Below are positions 17,117 to 24,389 of a stretch of DNA of 64,000 nt, piece after piece (within the stretch, counting starts at the first letter, position 1; each line of letters begins with the position of its first letter). Below the pieces are notes generated by a model that did no database searches, had not been told where the DNA came from, and saw only the letters and a list, made by a program, of their open reading frames with translations. The position numbers and the translations under genes are program-made. Origin of the DNA: Clostridia bacterium. GTDB taxonomy: Bacteria > Bacillota > Clostridia > Oscillospirales > Acutalibacteraceae. The DNA is taken from positions 124,001 to 188,000 of the forward strand of contig JAFXAP010000008.1 of assembly GCA_017516965.1 (NCBI GenBank). The letters are read 5' to 3'.

Positions 17117-17154
17117 TGTCTGCCCTTGTGTCCTTGGGTGGACATTTTTATTTT
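17117..17154 (+). terminator. Attenuator in the rplJ leader
   Basis: TGTCTGCCC pairs with GGGTGGACA (two G-U pairs, loop TTGTGTCCTT) and is followed by TTTTTATTTT. It lies between the L10-binding element and the rplJ ribosome site, so L10 binding probably controls premature termination here. Confidence 0.8.
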
Positions 17155-17173
17155 CACTCGGAGGTGAAACACA

Positions 17174-17692
17174 TTGCCAAACGCAAAGGTTTTAGAAGCA
17201 AAAAAGCAGGCTGTTGCTGACCTCTCCGAAAAACTCGGCGCCGCTGTTACAGGTGTTGTTGTTGATTATAAGGGTATTACCGTTGCCGATGATACCGCAC
17301 TCCGTAAGGAATTGCGCGAAAACGGCGTACAGTACTTTGTAGTTAAGAACTCTATCTTAAAGCGTGCAGTTGAAGGTACAGACCTCGGCGACATCGCTAG
17401 TGTATGCGAAGGCACAACCGCTATCGCACTCGCAAACGAGGACTACACCGCAGCAGCAAGAATACTTTGCAAATTTGCCGACAGCCACGATAACTTCACA
17501 GTTAAGTCAGGCTTCCTTGATGGCAAAGTTGTAAGTGTTGAAACCATCGCAGAACTTGCAAAACTTCCTTCCAGAGAAGTTCTTCTTGCAACAGTTCTCA
17601 GTGCCTTCCAGGCACCTATCGCAGCATTTGCACGTGCTGTACAGGCTATCGTTGATAAAGACGGTGCCCCAGCTGAAGAATCAGCAGAATAA
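17174..17692 (+). CDS. rplJ: 50S ribosomal protein L10
   Basis: The 172-residue protein is the stalk base L10 (P0), which anchors L7/L12 dimers through its C-terminal helix. Typical are VLEAKKQAVADLSEKL, VVDYKGITVADDTALRKELRENGVQYFVVKNSILKRAV, and the Ala-rich C-terminus. It begins with a TTG codon spaced correctly from GGAGGTG. rplL follows 46 bases later. Confidence 0.97.
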   Translation: MPNAKVLEAKKQAVADLSEKLGAAVTGVVVDYKGITVADDTALRKELRENGVQYFVVKNSILKRAVEGTDLGDIASVCEGTTAIALANEDYTAAARILCKFADSHDNFTVKSGFLDGKVVSVETIAELAKLPSREVLLATVLSAFQAPIAAFARAVQAIVDKDGAPAEESAE

Positions 17693-17738
17693 TTAAAAAA
17701 ACAAAACTAAACAAAAACATTTATTGGAGGAAACTAAA

Positions 17739-18116
17739 ATGGCATCTGAAAAGATTACAGCTATGATTGAAGAGTTAAAAACTCTTACCGTTCTTGAGCT
17801 TTCTGAGCTCGTTAAAGCAGTAGAAGAGGAATTTGGCGTATCTGCAGCAGCTGCAGTAGCAGTAGCAGCTCCAGCAGCAGGCGCAGCAGCAGCAGCTGAA
17901 GAGAAGACTGAATTTGACGTTATTCTCGCAGAAGCAGGCGCTGAAAAGATTAAGGTTATTAAGGTTGTTCGCGAAATCACAGGTCTTGGCCTTGCTGATG
18001 CAAAGGCTGTTGTTGATGGCGCTCCTAAGACCCTTAAAGAAGCAGCAAGCAAAGAAGACGCTGAAGCAATCAAAGCTAAACTTGAAGAAGTTGGCGCTAA
18101 GGTTGAACTTAAGTAA
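17739..18116 (+). CDS. rplL: 50S ribosomal protein L7/L12
   Basis: This 125-residue protein has the N-terminal dimerisation helices ([32 protein letters not shown]), a flexible Ala-rich hinge of about 18 residues, and the factor-binding C-terminal domain ([37 protein letters not shown]). It recruits translational GTPases to the ribosome. The ATG follows TTGGAGGAAACTAAA. A strong terminator follows, and neither rpoB nor rpoC is present downstream, unlike most bacteria. Confidence 0.98.
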   Translation: MASEKITAMIEELKTLTVLELSELVKAVEEEFGVSAAAAVAVAAPAAGAAAAAEEKTEFDVILAEAGAEKIKVIKVVREITGLGLADAKAVVDGAPKTLKEAASKEDAEAIKAKLEEVGAKVELK

Positions 18117-18137
18117 TTTAAGCTTACATCAAAACTT

Positions 18138-18165
18138 AAAACCCCGACCAAATTGGTCGGGGTTT
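18138..18165 (+). terminator. Intrinsic terminator of rplJL
   Basis: A perfect GC-rich palindrome (AAACCCCGACCAA / TTGGTCGGGGTTT) followed by TGTTTT closes the ribosomal operon. Confidence 0.93.
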
Positions 18166-18327
18166 TGTTTTATAAAAAAATAAAAAAGGCTGTTTTGCGC
18201 AAAATCAAAACAACCAACAAAAATATTGCAACATAAATTTTATTTATCGTCAATAAAATTTTGAATATCAAAAATAATTTCTCCGTTTAGCATAATTTCA
18301 CGCTTTTAAGTTTATAAATTATGCGAA

Positions 18328-18356
18328 TTGAAACGGTGGTTATTTTATGATATATT
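18328..18356 (+). promoter_or_regulatory. Promoter of the ~400 nt RNA
   Basis: TTGAAA, a 17-base spacer and TATATT. Transcription should begin near 18363. It is the only good promoter in the 190 bases after the rplL terminator. Confidence 0.6.
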
Positions 18357-18362
18357 AAAGAC

Positions 18363-18766
18363 ACAGAGAAAGAGAGGGTGATACCCGATGTTCCGGTAAA
18401 ATACTCTTAAAACTTAAAATAAAGTTTCAGGCAAAACTCAAATTTTCAACTACAATAAAATCCTGATATTTACAAAAAATAATAATTAAAAAATACATAG
18501 CCTGAAATTAAATTTAAGAATTAAGAGTTTTACATAAAAGCAGTCCTTGCAAGAAAACTTTGATCCTCAAAAGAAGCTCGCTTTACGAGATATAGTGGTT
18601 AATAAATCACACAAATGAGGAAAATAGAAAGATTGAATGTTAAGGACAAATTTGAGAAAAGAGAGGTACAACAAAAAGATGTTAGATATCAAGAGTGAAC
18701 AAAAATAGCTCTTGACCGAGGAAAACCGTGTAAAGAAACGGTCGGTCAAGGGCTATTTTGTTTTTT
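18363..18766 (+). ncRNA. Candidate structured noncoding RNA, about 400 nt, family not recognised
   Basis: The 680-base gap between rplL and nadE holds no convincing gene but has a promoter, nested long-range complementarity and a terminator. Helices seen: GGGT/ACCC (18376-18386), ACTCTTAA (18403) with TTAAGAGT (18521), CTTAAA (18413) with TTTAAG (18513), TTTCAGGC (18425) with GCCTGAAA (18500), GTCCTT (18543) with AAGGAC (18642), CCTCA (18565) with TGAGG (18616), CTCG/CGAG (18577-18589) and GTGGTT-AATA-AATCAC (18595-18610). The end is the 12-bp terminator stem 18707-18754. The helices nest without conflict: one long arm of three collinear helices, then a multi-branched domain. I see no RNase P (GAGGAAAGUC), tmRNA or SRP RNA signatures. 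It could instead be a long leader of nadE, but two terminators and a separate nadE promoter argue for an independent RNA. Confidence 0.62.
18707..18766 (+). terminator. Intrinsic terminator of the ~400 nt RNA
   Basis: AGCTCTTGACCG pairs with CGGTCAAGGGCT (one G-U), with an inner ACCGT/ACGGT hairpin, followed by ATTTTGTTTTTT. A competing hairpin, TCAAGAG (18689) with CTCTTGA (18709), uses the same 5' strand. Confidence 0.85.
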
Positions 18767-18777
18767 CGCTTTTTGCG

Positions 18778-18799
18778 TCGCCTTATGGGCGATTTTTTT
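18778..18799 (+). terminator. Second terminator upstream of nadE
   Basis: TCGCC-TTATG-GGCGA followed by seven T residues, 12 bases after the first T-run. It acts as back-up and insulates nadE. Confidence 0.7.
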
Positions 18800-18810
18800 A
18801 TTTTTAAAAG

Positions 18811-18838
18811 TTGCTTTTACGCTTATTTATGATATAAT
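18811..18838 (+). promoter_or_regulatory. Promoter of nadE-luxS
   Basis: TTGCTT, 16-base spacer and TATAAT, ending 22 bases before the nadE ATG. Confidence 0.65.
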
Positions 18839-18860
18839 ATCTTTAAAAGGCGGTGACTGT

Positions 18861-19601
18861 ATGTTTAACGCAGTAAAGATTAAAAATGAATGTGTAGATT
18901 GGATTAGAGATTTTTTTGATAAAAACGGCAAAGACTGTAACGCCATTATAGGTATTTCAGGCGGCAAAGACAGTTCGGTTGCGGCGGCTCTTTGCGTAGA
19001 GGCTTTGGGCGCTGACCGAGTTATAGGTGTGCTTATGCCGCAAGGCACACAGCACGATATTGATATGGCTTATAAATTAGTAAACCATCTCGGTATTAAG
19101 CATTATGAAATAAACGTTAAGGACGCTATTGAAGCCGTACTTAAAAATATGCCCGAAAGCCTTAACGTTTCGGTGCAATCAAAGGTTAATCTTCCCCCAA
19201 GGATTAGAATGTCGGTGCTTTATGCAGTAAGTCAATCGCTTAACGGCAGAGTGGTAAACACCTGCAATTTGTCAGAAGACTGGGTTGGTTATTCTACCCG
19301 TTACGGTGACGCGGCAGGCGACTTTTCTCCAATGGCTAACCTCACCGTTACCGAAGTAAAGGAAATCGGTCGAGTATTGGGTCTACCTGACTGCTTGGTT
19401 GACAAGGTGCCAATAGATGGTCTTTGCGGTAAGACCGACGAAGAAAACCTGGGCTTTACCTATGCCGAGCTTGACGTTTATATCCGCACAGGCAAAATAG
19501 ACGACCCTAAAAAGAAATCACTTATAGATATGAAGCATAAACTTAACCTGTTTAAGCTACAACTTATGCCCACCTTTAAACCGGAGATAGACTATGAATA
19601 A
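18861..19601 (+). CDS. nadE: NAD+ synthetase, ammonia-dependent
   Basis: The 246-residue enzyme amidates deamido-NAD to NAD in the last biosynthetic step. The ATP-pyrophosphatase P-loop IIGISGGKDSSVAAALC is at about residue 29, and NLSEDWVGYSTRYGDAAGDFSPMANLTVTEV is the adenylate/deamido-NAD site. There is no glutaminase (nitrilase) domain, so it uses free ammonia. The ATG follows AAGGCGGTGACTGT. The end overlaps luxS by 8 bases. Nicotinate phosphoribosyltransferase, an earlier step of the same pathway, is encoded 13 kb away in another operon. Confidence 0.96.
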   Translation: MFNAVKIKNECVDWIRDFFDKNGKDCNAIIGISGGKDSSVAAALCVEALGADRVIGVLMPQGTQHDIDMAYKLVNHLGIKHYEINVKDAIEAVLKNMPESLNVSVQSKVNLPPRIRMSVLYAVSQSLNGRVVNTCNLSEDWVGYSTRYGDAAGDFSPMANLTVTEVKEIGRVLGLPDCLVDKVPIDGLCGKTDEENLGFTYAELDVYIRTGKIDDPKKKSLIDMKHKLNLFKLQLMPTFKPEIDYE

Positions 19602-20058
19602 AATAGAAAGCTTTAAGATAAACCACTTGACACTTGATCCCGGTCTTTATGTTTCGCGTCGCGACAAAAACGGCGACTGCACAGTTACCACATTTGACCT
19701 GCGAATCACCGCGCCAAACCGCGAACCTGTTATAGATGTGCCTGCGCTTCACACCATAGAGCATTTGTGCGCAACATATCTGCGCAACAGCGACCAAAAA
19801 GATAACGTTGTCTATTTTGGACCTATGGGTTGCAGAACGGGTTGCTACCTCGTTATGTTTGGCAATTTAAAAAGCCAAGACGTTTATGATTTAGTAATTG
19901 ATATGTGTGATTTTGTAATAAACTTTGAAGGCGACATTCCGGGTGCTAGTCCAATTGAATGTGGCAATTACTCAGAGCAAAATCTTAATATGGCAAAGTA
20001 TTATATAAAAAAATATAAAAACGATTTAATACAAAACAAAAATTTTGAATATATTTAA
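19594..20058 (+). CDS. luxS: S-ribosylhomocysteine lyase LuxS
   Basis: The 154-residue metalloenzyme cleaves S-ribosylhomocysteine to homocysteine and DPD, the precursor of autoinducer-2. The Fe/Zn ligands are visible in HTIEH and in IECGNY, and the catalytic Cys in FGPMGCRTGCYL. The N-terminal DHT-type motif is replaced by NHLTLDPGLY, within family variation. Its start overlaps the nadE stop region, so the two are translated from one message. No methyl-cycle partner gene is adjacent. A strong terminator follows. Confidence 0.97.
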   Translation: MNKIESFKINHLTLDPGLYVSRRDKNGDCTVTTFDLRITAPNREPVIDVPALHTIEHLCATYLRNSDQKDNVVYFGPMGCRTGCYLVMFGNLKSQDVYDLVIDMCDFVINFEGDIPGASPIECGNYSEQNLNMAKYYIKKYKNDLIQNKNFEYI

Positions 20059-20060
20059 AG

Positions 20061-20089
20061 AATTCGGGCAATCGTTGATTGCCCGAATT
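20061..20089 (+). terminator. Intrinsic terminator of nadE-luxS
   Basis: AATTCGGGCAATC / GATTGCCCGAATT, loop GTT, followed by TTATATTTT. Confidence 0.92.
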
Positions 20090-20130
20090 TTATATTTTAT
20101 GTAACATTTTAAGAACTTTTGTCGAACAAC

Positions 20131-20159
20131 TTGACGATGATTTTAATTTGTGTTATCAT
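20131..20159 (+). promoter_or_regulatory. Promoter of the ~125 nt RNA
   Basis: TTGACG, 17-base spacer and TATCAT; the start of transcription is expected near 20166. Confidence 0.6.
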
Positions 20160-20165
20160 AATCGT

Positions 20166-20292
20166 GCGACGTAACAACTGAATAAAATGCAACAAAAGTG
20201 TATAAATTTTGAAAAAACACATTTCTCAAAATGACACTTTTGTTGCGCAAAGTATAAAACCGCTACCTTTATATTTGGTAGCGGTTTTAATT
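20166..20292 (+). ncRNA. Candidate small RNA with long hairpin and terminator
   Basis: Between luxS and the EamA transporter lies a compact unit: promoter, a hairpin with a perfect 13-bp base (GCAACAAAAGTGT at 20189 with ACACTTTTGTTGC at 20234) and a 7-bp upper stem (ATTTTGA/TCAAAAT), then a 12-bp intrinsic terminator (AAAACCGCTACC / GGTAGCGGTTTT, 20256-20288). The interval has no ORF. The downstream transporter has its own promoter after the terminator, so an independent sRNA of about 125 nt is likelier than an attenuated leader, though both remain possible. No known family is recognised. Confidence 0.55.
20256..20288 (+). terminator. Terminator of the ~125 nt RNA
   Basis: A 12-bp stem with a nine-base loop (TTTATATTT) ending in TTTT. 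Confidence 0.85.
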
Positions 20293-20309
20293 CAATTTGT
20301 AAAAATCGC

Positions 20310-20338
20310 TTGAAAAAGTGATCAAACAGTGATAACAT
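20310..20338 (+). promoter_or_regulatory. Promoter of the EamA transporter
   Basis: TTGAAA, 17-base spacer and TAACAT, lying after the small-RNA terminator and before the GTG start at 20362. Confidence 0.5.
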
Positions 20339-20361
20339 ATACCGCAAAAGGAAGTGATAAA

Positions 20362-21309
20362 GTGACTGCTTTGGCATATCTTTTTACATTTTTTAAAAAT
20401 GCAATTTATGGTACTACCAATTTCTTTACCAAGGGTCTTAATGCAAACGATATTGATGCTATCGATATATTAGCGCTTCGTTTTTTGTTAAGTTTTGTTA
20501 TTCTTTGGTTACTGAAGAGTTGTAAAATTATAAAAATAAACGTTGGTTTAAAAGACGTTTTTAAGAACACCGAGCAAAGCAAGTTTATAAAACCGTTATT
20601 TTTAGCCGCTCTTTTTTCGCCCATTATTGAAATGCTTTTTGAAACCATCGGTTTCACCAAAACGTCGGCTGTAACTGCGGGCGTTATACTGTCGCTTATG
20701 CCAATTGCGGCATGCGTTTGTGAATCACTAATTCTAAAAGAAGGCACCTCTACAGTTCAAAAGATATTTTTGGCACTTGGCATTATTGGTGTTATTTACA
20801 TTGGCATAAAGACTAACACCTCTGACGGCAAAGATACTTTGTTTGGAATTGCTTGTCTTGTTATAGCTGTAATTGCAGGTCCGCTTTATCTAGTATTTTC
20901 CCGTAAATGTTCGGGCAAATTCAAAGCGCTGGAAATAACCTATTTTTCCTGTCTTTTAGGCACGATAGTGTTCAATAGCATAAGTGTTGCAAAACATTTA
21001 TGGCAGGGAACTATTGCCGATTACTTTGACCCGTATTTTAACCCGGACAATATAATGGGCTTTGTAACGCTCTCAATTGTATCCACCATTTTTTGCACAC
21101 TTATGAACAATTTTTCTATGTCTCGGCTGCAGGCTTCAACCGTGTCGGCATTTAGTGGTGTTTCAACCATTGTCACAATCCTTATAGGCGTTATATTTCT
21201 TAACGAAAAACTATATTATTTTCATTACATAGGTTTTGCATTAATACTTGCTCGAATGATTGGCGTAAGTTATATTGCAATCAAAAAAGACAGAAAAAAA
21301 TCCGCTTGA
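20362..21309 (+). CDS. EamA/DMT-superfamily transporter
   Basis: The 315-residue protein has about ten transmembrane helices in two EamA repeats (residues 10-140 and 155-305), the drug/metabolite transporter layout. Family-type motifs are AIDILALRFLLSFVILWLL at the first repeat and ASTVSAFSGVSTIVTILIGVIFLNEKL at the second, where the Glu in 'NEKL' is typical. It probably exports an amino acid or other metabolite. The GTG start (MTALAYLFTFFKNA) has AAAGGAAGTG upstream; the longer frame runs back into the promoter. Confidence 0.86.
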   Translation: MTALAYLFTFFKNAIYGTTNFFTKGLNANDIDAIDILALRFLLSFVILWLLKSCKIIKINVGLKDVFKNTEQSKFIKPLFLAALFSPIIEMLFETIGFTKTSAVTAGVILSLMPIAACVCESLILKEGTSTVQKIFLALGIIGVIYIGIKTNTSDGKDTLFGIACLVIAVIAGPLYLVFSRKCSGKFKALEITYFSCLLGTIVFNSISVAKHLWQGTIADYFDPYFNPDNIMGFVTLSIVSTIFCTLMNNFSMSRLQASTVSAFSGVSTIVTILIGVIFLNEKLYYFHYIGFALILARMIGVSYIAIKKDRKKSA

Positions 21310-21324
21310 TAATCAAGCGGATTT
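21298..21324. terminator. Bidirectional terminator between EamA and LysR genes
   Basis: AAATCCGCTTGAT / ATCAAGCGGATTT stem with T-run; it overlaps the stop of the transporter gene and serves the convergent LysR gene as well. Confidence 0.88.
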
Positions 21325-21328
21325 TTGT

Positions 21329-22201
21329 TTATGTAGTATATTCCGACACGGTTTGTTTAAGGCAATTAAAGAATTTGCAAATTGCAACATTTTTTTGATA
21401 ATCGGGTAAAGTAATCATTGACACCTCGCGACAAGGCAGGTCAAAATTTGTTTTAATTCGTTTTACATTACCGTCTTTTTCTAAACCCAAAGCCACGCTT
21501 CTTGGCACTATTGCCCAACACACCTTACTTTCTAAAAACTGTTTTATGTGCGCCATTATCGATACTGTGATTTTTGAATGGCTCTCTCCTAAAACAGTAT
21601 CGTGCCAATCGGCAAAGTCGTTACTCCACTCCACGTAAAGTTCCTGAGCTTCAAGCAAATCTTCTGGGCAAACAGGCGAAGGTAAATTTAAATCTTTACT
21701 GCACACAAGTACCATAGGCTCTTTAAAGACCAATGTCTGTTTTAGTGTGTTGTCGTGAATTTTTCCCGTTGTAAAGGCTATGTCGGTGTATCCTGCGTGT
21801 ATGCTCTTGCTTGCCGCAGTCAAATCCATATTTTGTATTTCAAGTTCAATTTCATCATACTCTTGCAAAAAGCGATCGTAAACCTGTGGCAAAAGAAATG
21901 TATCAACGCTGTTAAGCGACGATATACGCAAATGATTGGGTGTTTTATCACACAAGCTGTGCATTTTTCGCATAAGCTCTTTATATTGTAGCGCAAGTTT
22001 ATAAAAGTCTTTTCCAACACCTGTGAGCATCATTTCACGGCTGCCCTTTTTTCGCACAAACAATTCGCCGCCAATTTCCTTTTCCAAGGTTTTAAGGCGA
22101 CTGCTGAGTGAAGGCTGTGTAATATAAAGTTCTTCTGCGGCGCGGCTTATCGTTTTGTGTTCACAAATACTCAAAAAACATTCTATTTCTAAATTCGTCA
22201 T
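21329..22201 (-). CDS. LysR-family transcriptional regulator
   Basis: The 290-residue protein has the LysR winged helix-turn-helix at residues 1-60 (LEIECFLSICEHKTISRAAEELYITQPSLSSRLKTLEKEIGGELF) and a periplasmic-binding-like effector domain from about residue 88. It is transcribed away from the YitT, dehydrogenase and MmgE/PrpD genes and a perfect inverted repeat lies at its own promoter, so it is the probable regulator of that set. AGAGGGTG serves as ribosome site. The effector is unknown; the substrate of the neighbouring enzymes is the likely candidate. Confidence 0.92.
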   Translation of the reverse strand: MTNLEIECFLSICEHKTISRAAEELYITQPSLSSRLKTLEKEIGGELFVRKKGSREMMLTGVGKDFYKLALQYKELMRKMHSLCDKTPNHLRISSLNSVDTFLLPQVYDRFLQEYDEIELEIQNMDLTAASKSIHAGYTDIAFTTGKIHDNTLKQTLVFKEPMVLVCSKDLNLPSPVCPEDLLEAQELYVEWSNDFADWHDTVLGESHSKITVSIMAHIKQFLESKVCWAIVPRSVALGLEKDGNVKRIKTNFDLPCREVSMITLPDYQKNVAICKFFNCLKQTVSEYTT

Positions 22202-22217
22202 TTTAGCACCCTCTTAA

Positions 22218-22239
22218 AATATAGAGTCTTTTCTATATT
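22218..22239. promoter_or_regulatory. Candidate LysR operator
   Basis: AATATAGA-N6-TCTATATT is a perfect inverted repeat 17 bases upstream of the LysR start, matching the size and T-N11-A style of LysR autoregulatory sites. Confidence 0.5.
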
Positions 22240-22258
22240 ATAACACTTAATTTTCAAT

Positions 22259-22287
22259 TTTACAACCGTTAATATAGCATATATAAT
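22259..22287 (+). promoter_or_regulatory. Promoter of the YitT-dehydrogenase-PrpD genes
   Basis: TTTACA, 17-base spacer and TATAAT on the plus strand, 34 bases before the YitT start and 20 bases beyond the LysR palindrome. Confidence 0.6.
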
Positions 22288-22321
22288 ACTTTTCGGTAAA
22301 ATTTTCATATGGGGTATTAAA

Positions 22322-23191
22322 ATGCAAGGTAAATGTTTGAAAATATTAAAAGACTATGCTATAATCACTTTGGGTTGTTTGTTATATTCATTTGCATTTA
22401 ACTGTTTTTTTGAAACAAACAATCTTGCTATGGGTGGTTTTACAGGTATAGCACAGGTTTTAAACCGCTTTATACCGGCGCTTCCAATAGGTACTACCGT
22501 GTTTGTAATGAACGTGCCGCTTATGATTATTGGCATTAAAAAACAGGGCTGGTCTATACTTTTTACAACCATTTATGCTATCGCTGTAAGTTCGGCGATG
22601 ATAGACACTATGAATGCCTTTATAAAATTCCCCGCCACCGAACCGTTACTTGCGTGTATTTACGGCGGCGTATTGCTTGGTATATCGCTTGGAATTATGA
22701 TGTTAAAAAGTGCCACCACAGGCGGCACCGAACTTGCGGCAAGACTTCTTAAATACGTGTTTAGAAACATTTCAATAGGTAAAATTTGTTTAATTATAGA
22801 TGTTACCGTAATATGTATTTATGCGCTCACCTTCCGCAGTTTAGATAACGCGCTTTACGGAATAATTGCTATGTATGTGTCAAGTATCGCGATGGATATG
22901 GTGGTTTATGGCTCATCAAACGCAAAACTTGCATACATCATCAGCGATAAGGGTGAAGAAATAAAACAAAAGCTTATGGCTTTAGGGCTGGGAGCGACAA
23001 TTATTAACGGTAGCGGCGCATTTACCGGAAGCACAAAAAACATTTTAATGTGCGCGGCGCGACCAAGCAAAATATCTCGCATTAAAGCGGCAGTAAATGC
23101 CGTGGACCCTGAAAAGTCATTTATTATTGTAACCGATGCCAAAGAGGTATTAGGCGAAGGCTTTGGCGAATACAGCGAAAACAGTTTATAA
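22322..23191 (+). CDS. YitT-family membrane protein (DUF161/DUF2179)
   Basis: The 289-residue protein has five or six transmembrane helices in the first 200 residues (YitT_membrane domain, with GGFTGIAQVLNRF, TTGGTELAARLL and SIAMDMVVYGSSNAK) and a cytoplasmic DUF2179 domain (residues 205-285; GATIINGSGAFTGSTKNILMC is a recognisable motif). The molecular function of YitT proteins is unknown; transport is assumed. It is the first gene after the LysR-side promoter, 27 bases before the dehydrogenase, so it may carry that enzyme's substrate. The ribosome site is weak (GGGG). Confidence 0.87.
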   Translation: MQGKCLKILKDYAIITLGCLLYSFAFNCFFETNNLAMGGFTGIAQVLNRFIPALPIGTTVFVMNVPLMIIGIKKQGWSILFTTIYAIAVSSAMIDTMNAFIKFPATEPLLACIYGGVLLGISLGIMMLKSATTGGTELAARLLKYVFRNISIGKICLIIDVTVICIYALTFRSLDNALYGIIAMYVSSIAMDMVVYGSSNAKLAYIISDKGEEIKQKLMALGLGATIINGSGAFTGSTKNILMCAARPSKISRIKAAVNAVDPEKSFIIVTDAKEVLGEGFGEYSENSL

Positions 23192-23218
23192 TATTAACCA
23201 TATCAGGAGGTAATGAAA

Positions 23219-24385
23219 ATGGTATTTGGTATTTTAAAAGACATTAAAGAGGGCGAAAACCGTGTAATCTGCACTCCGATTGAGGTTGCTTCTATCGTGG
23301 CGGCAGGTCACACCGTGCTCGCGCAACGCGACTGCGGTGTGGGTTCAGGCTTTTCTAACGAAAAGTATGAGGCTGCAGGCGCAGAAATTGTTGACACAAT
23401 GGAAGAAATGTATGCACGTTGCGACTTTTTGGCAAAGGTTAAAGAACTTTTCCCTTGTGAATATGATTTGCTCCGTGAAAACCAATTAGTTTATTGCTGT
23501 ATACATCCTGCAGGTCACCCCGAAGAAGTAGACGCTATACTCAAAAGCAAATGTATAGCCCTTACTGCAGAAGACTCTCACCGCTATGGTTCTCCTAACT
23601 GTGAAGCAGCAGGAAAACAGGGCGCTTTGTTTGGTCTTGAATCTATGCTTACCATCAACGGTGGTAAAGGTAAATTTGTAGGCGGTTTTGCAGGAGCTCC
23701 CGGTATGAACGTTCTTATCTTGGGCGGCGGTATTGTTGGTCAAGGTGCGCTTTCAGTGCTTTATTCGCTTGGCGCTAACGTTACCGTTATGGACATTAAC
23801 GCAGGTGTTTTGCGTATGCTTTCTGACCGCTATAACCAGAAGATTGACACTATGTTCTGCACAAAAGAGGCTATTGCATCACTTCTTCCTCAAACCGATA
23901 TGGTTATTAACTGCGTTAAATGGCCAAAAGAACGTAAAGATTTTCTTATTGATAAAGAAATGCTTAAAACTATGGAACCGGGTAGCGTACTTGTAGACAT
24001 TTCAAATGATGACCCAGGCGCCATTGAATCAAGCCACGAAACCCATCACGACGACCCACGCTATGTTGTAAACGGTGTGGTTCACTACTGCGTAAGCAAT
24101 ATTCCGGGCGCTGTTGCGCACTCAACATCAGTTGCTCTTGCAGCTGAAACACTACCGCTTCTTCTTAATATTATGAATAACGGCCTTACCGAAGCTTGTG
24201 TGCGTGACGGATTTATCCGCCGTTGTCTTACAGCATATAAGGGTTATCTTACCCACGAAGAAACAAGCGCTATACAAAATAAGCCTTGGATTCGCCCTGA
24301 AGACATATTGGGTATTTCTGACCGCAATCTCGACCCTGCTCCACCGGCTACAACCACAAAAAGTAATAATTTTATAAAACTTTAA
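23219..24385 (+). CDS. Alanine-dehydrogenase-family oxidoreductase (AlaDH/PNT), substrate uncertain
   Basis: The 388-residue protein aligns by eye along its full length with NAD-dependent alanine dehydrogenase. It has the Arg of GENRV, the Lys of AKVKE and a His in YCCIHPAGH at positions matching the pyruvate-binding and catalytic residues, the Rossmann motif LILGGGIVGQGALSVLYSLGANVTVMDIN, and the D in VDISNDDPG. Around the substrate pocket it diverges from the canonical type (CIHPAGH rather than YLHLAAD; AEDSHRYGSPNCEAAG where canonical enzymes have a YETVQ segment). The start is the ATG at MVFGILKD, eight bases from AGGAGG. The companion MmgE/PrpD gene begins four bases after its stop. It probably oxidises or reduces an amino or imino acid other than alanine; that is inference. 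Confidence 0.8.
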   Translation: MVFGILKDIKEGENRVICTPIEVASIVAAGHTVLAQRDCGVGSGFSNEKYEAAGAEIVDTMEEMYARCDFLAKVKELFPCEYDLLRENQLVYCCIHPAGHPEEVDAILKSKCIALTAEDSHRYGSPNCEAAGKQGALFGLESMLTINGGKGKFVGGFAGAPGMNVLILGGGIVGQGALSVLYSLGANVTVMDINAGVLRMLSDRYNQKIDTMFCTKEAIASLLPQTDMVINCVKWPKERKDFLIDKEMLKTMEPGSVLVDISNDDPGAIESSHETHHDDPRYVVNGVVHYCVSNIPGAVAHSTSVALAAETLPLLLNIMNNGLTEACVRDGFIRRCLTAYKGYLTHEETSAIQNKPWIRPEDILGISDRNLDPAPPATTTKSNNFIKL

Positions 24386-24389
24386 TGTT

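Noticed and set aside
17693-18151. 152-residue ORF on the minus strand opposite rplL
   Set aside because: Low-complexity Ser/Ala/Thr sequence that mirrors the Ala-rich rplL codons; no ribosome site and fully overlapped by a certain gene.
18363-18766. RNase P, tmRNA or SRP RNA as identity of the ~400 nt RNA
   Set aside because: No GAGGAAAGUC/AGAAACA (RNase P), no tRNA-like ends with tag ORF (tmRNA), and no SRP GGAA/GNAR tetraloop domain was seen.
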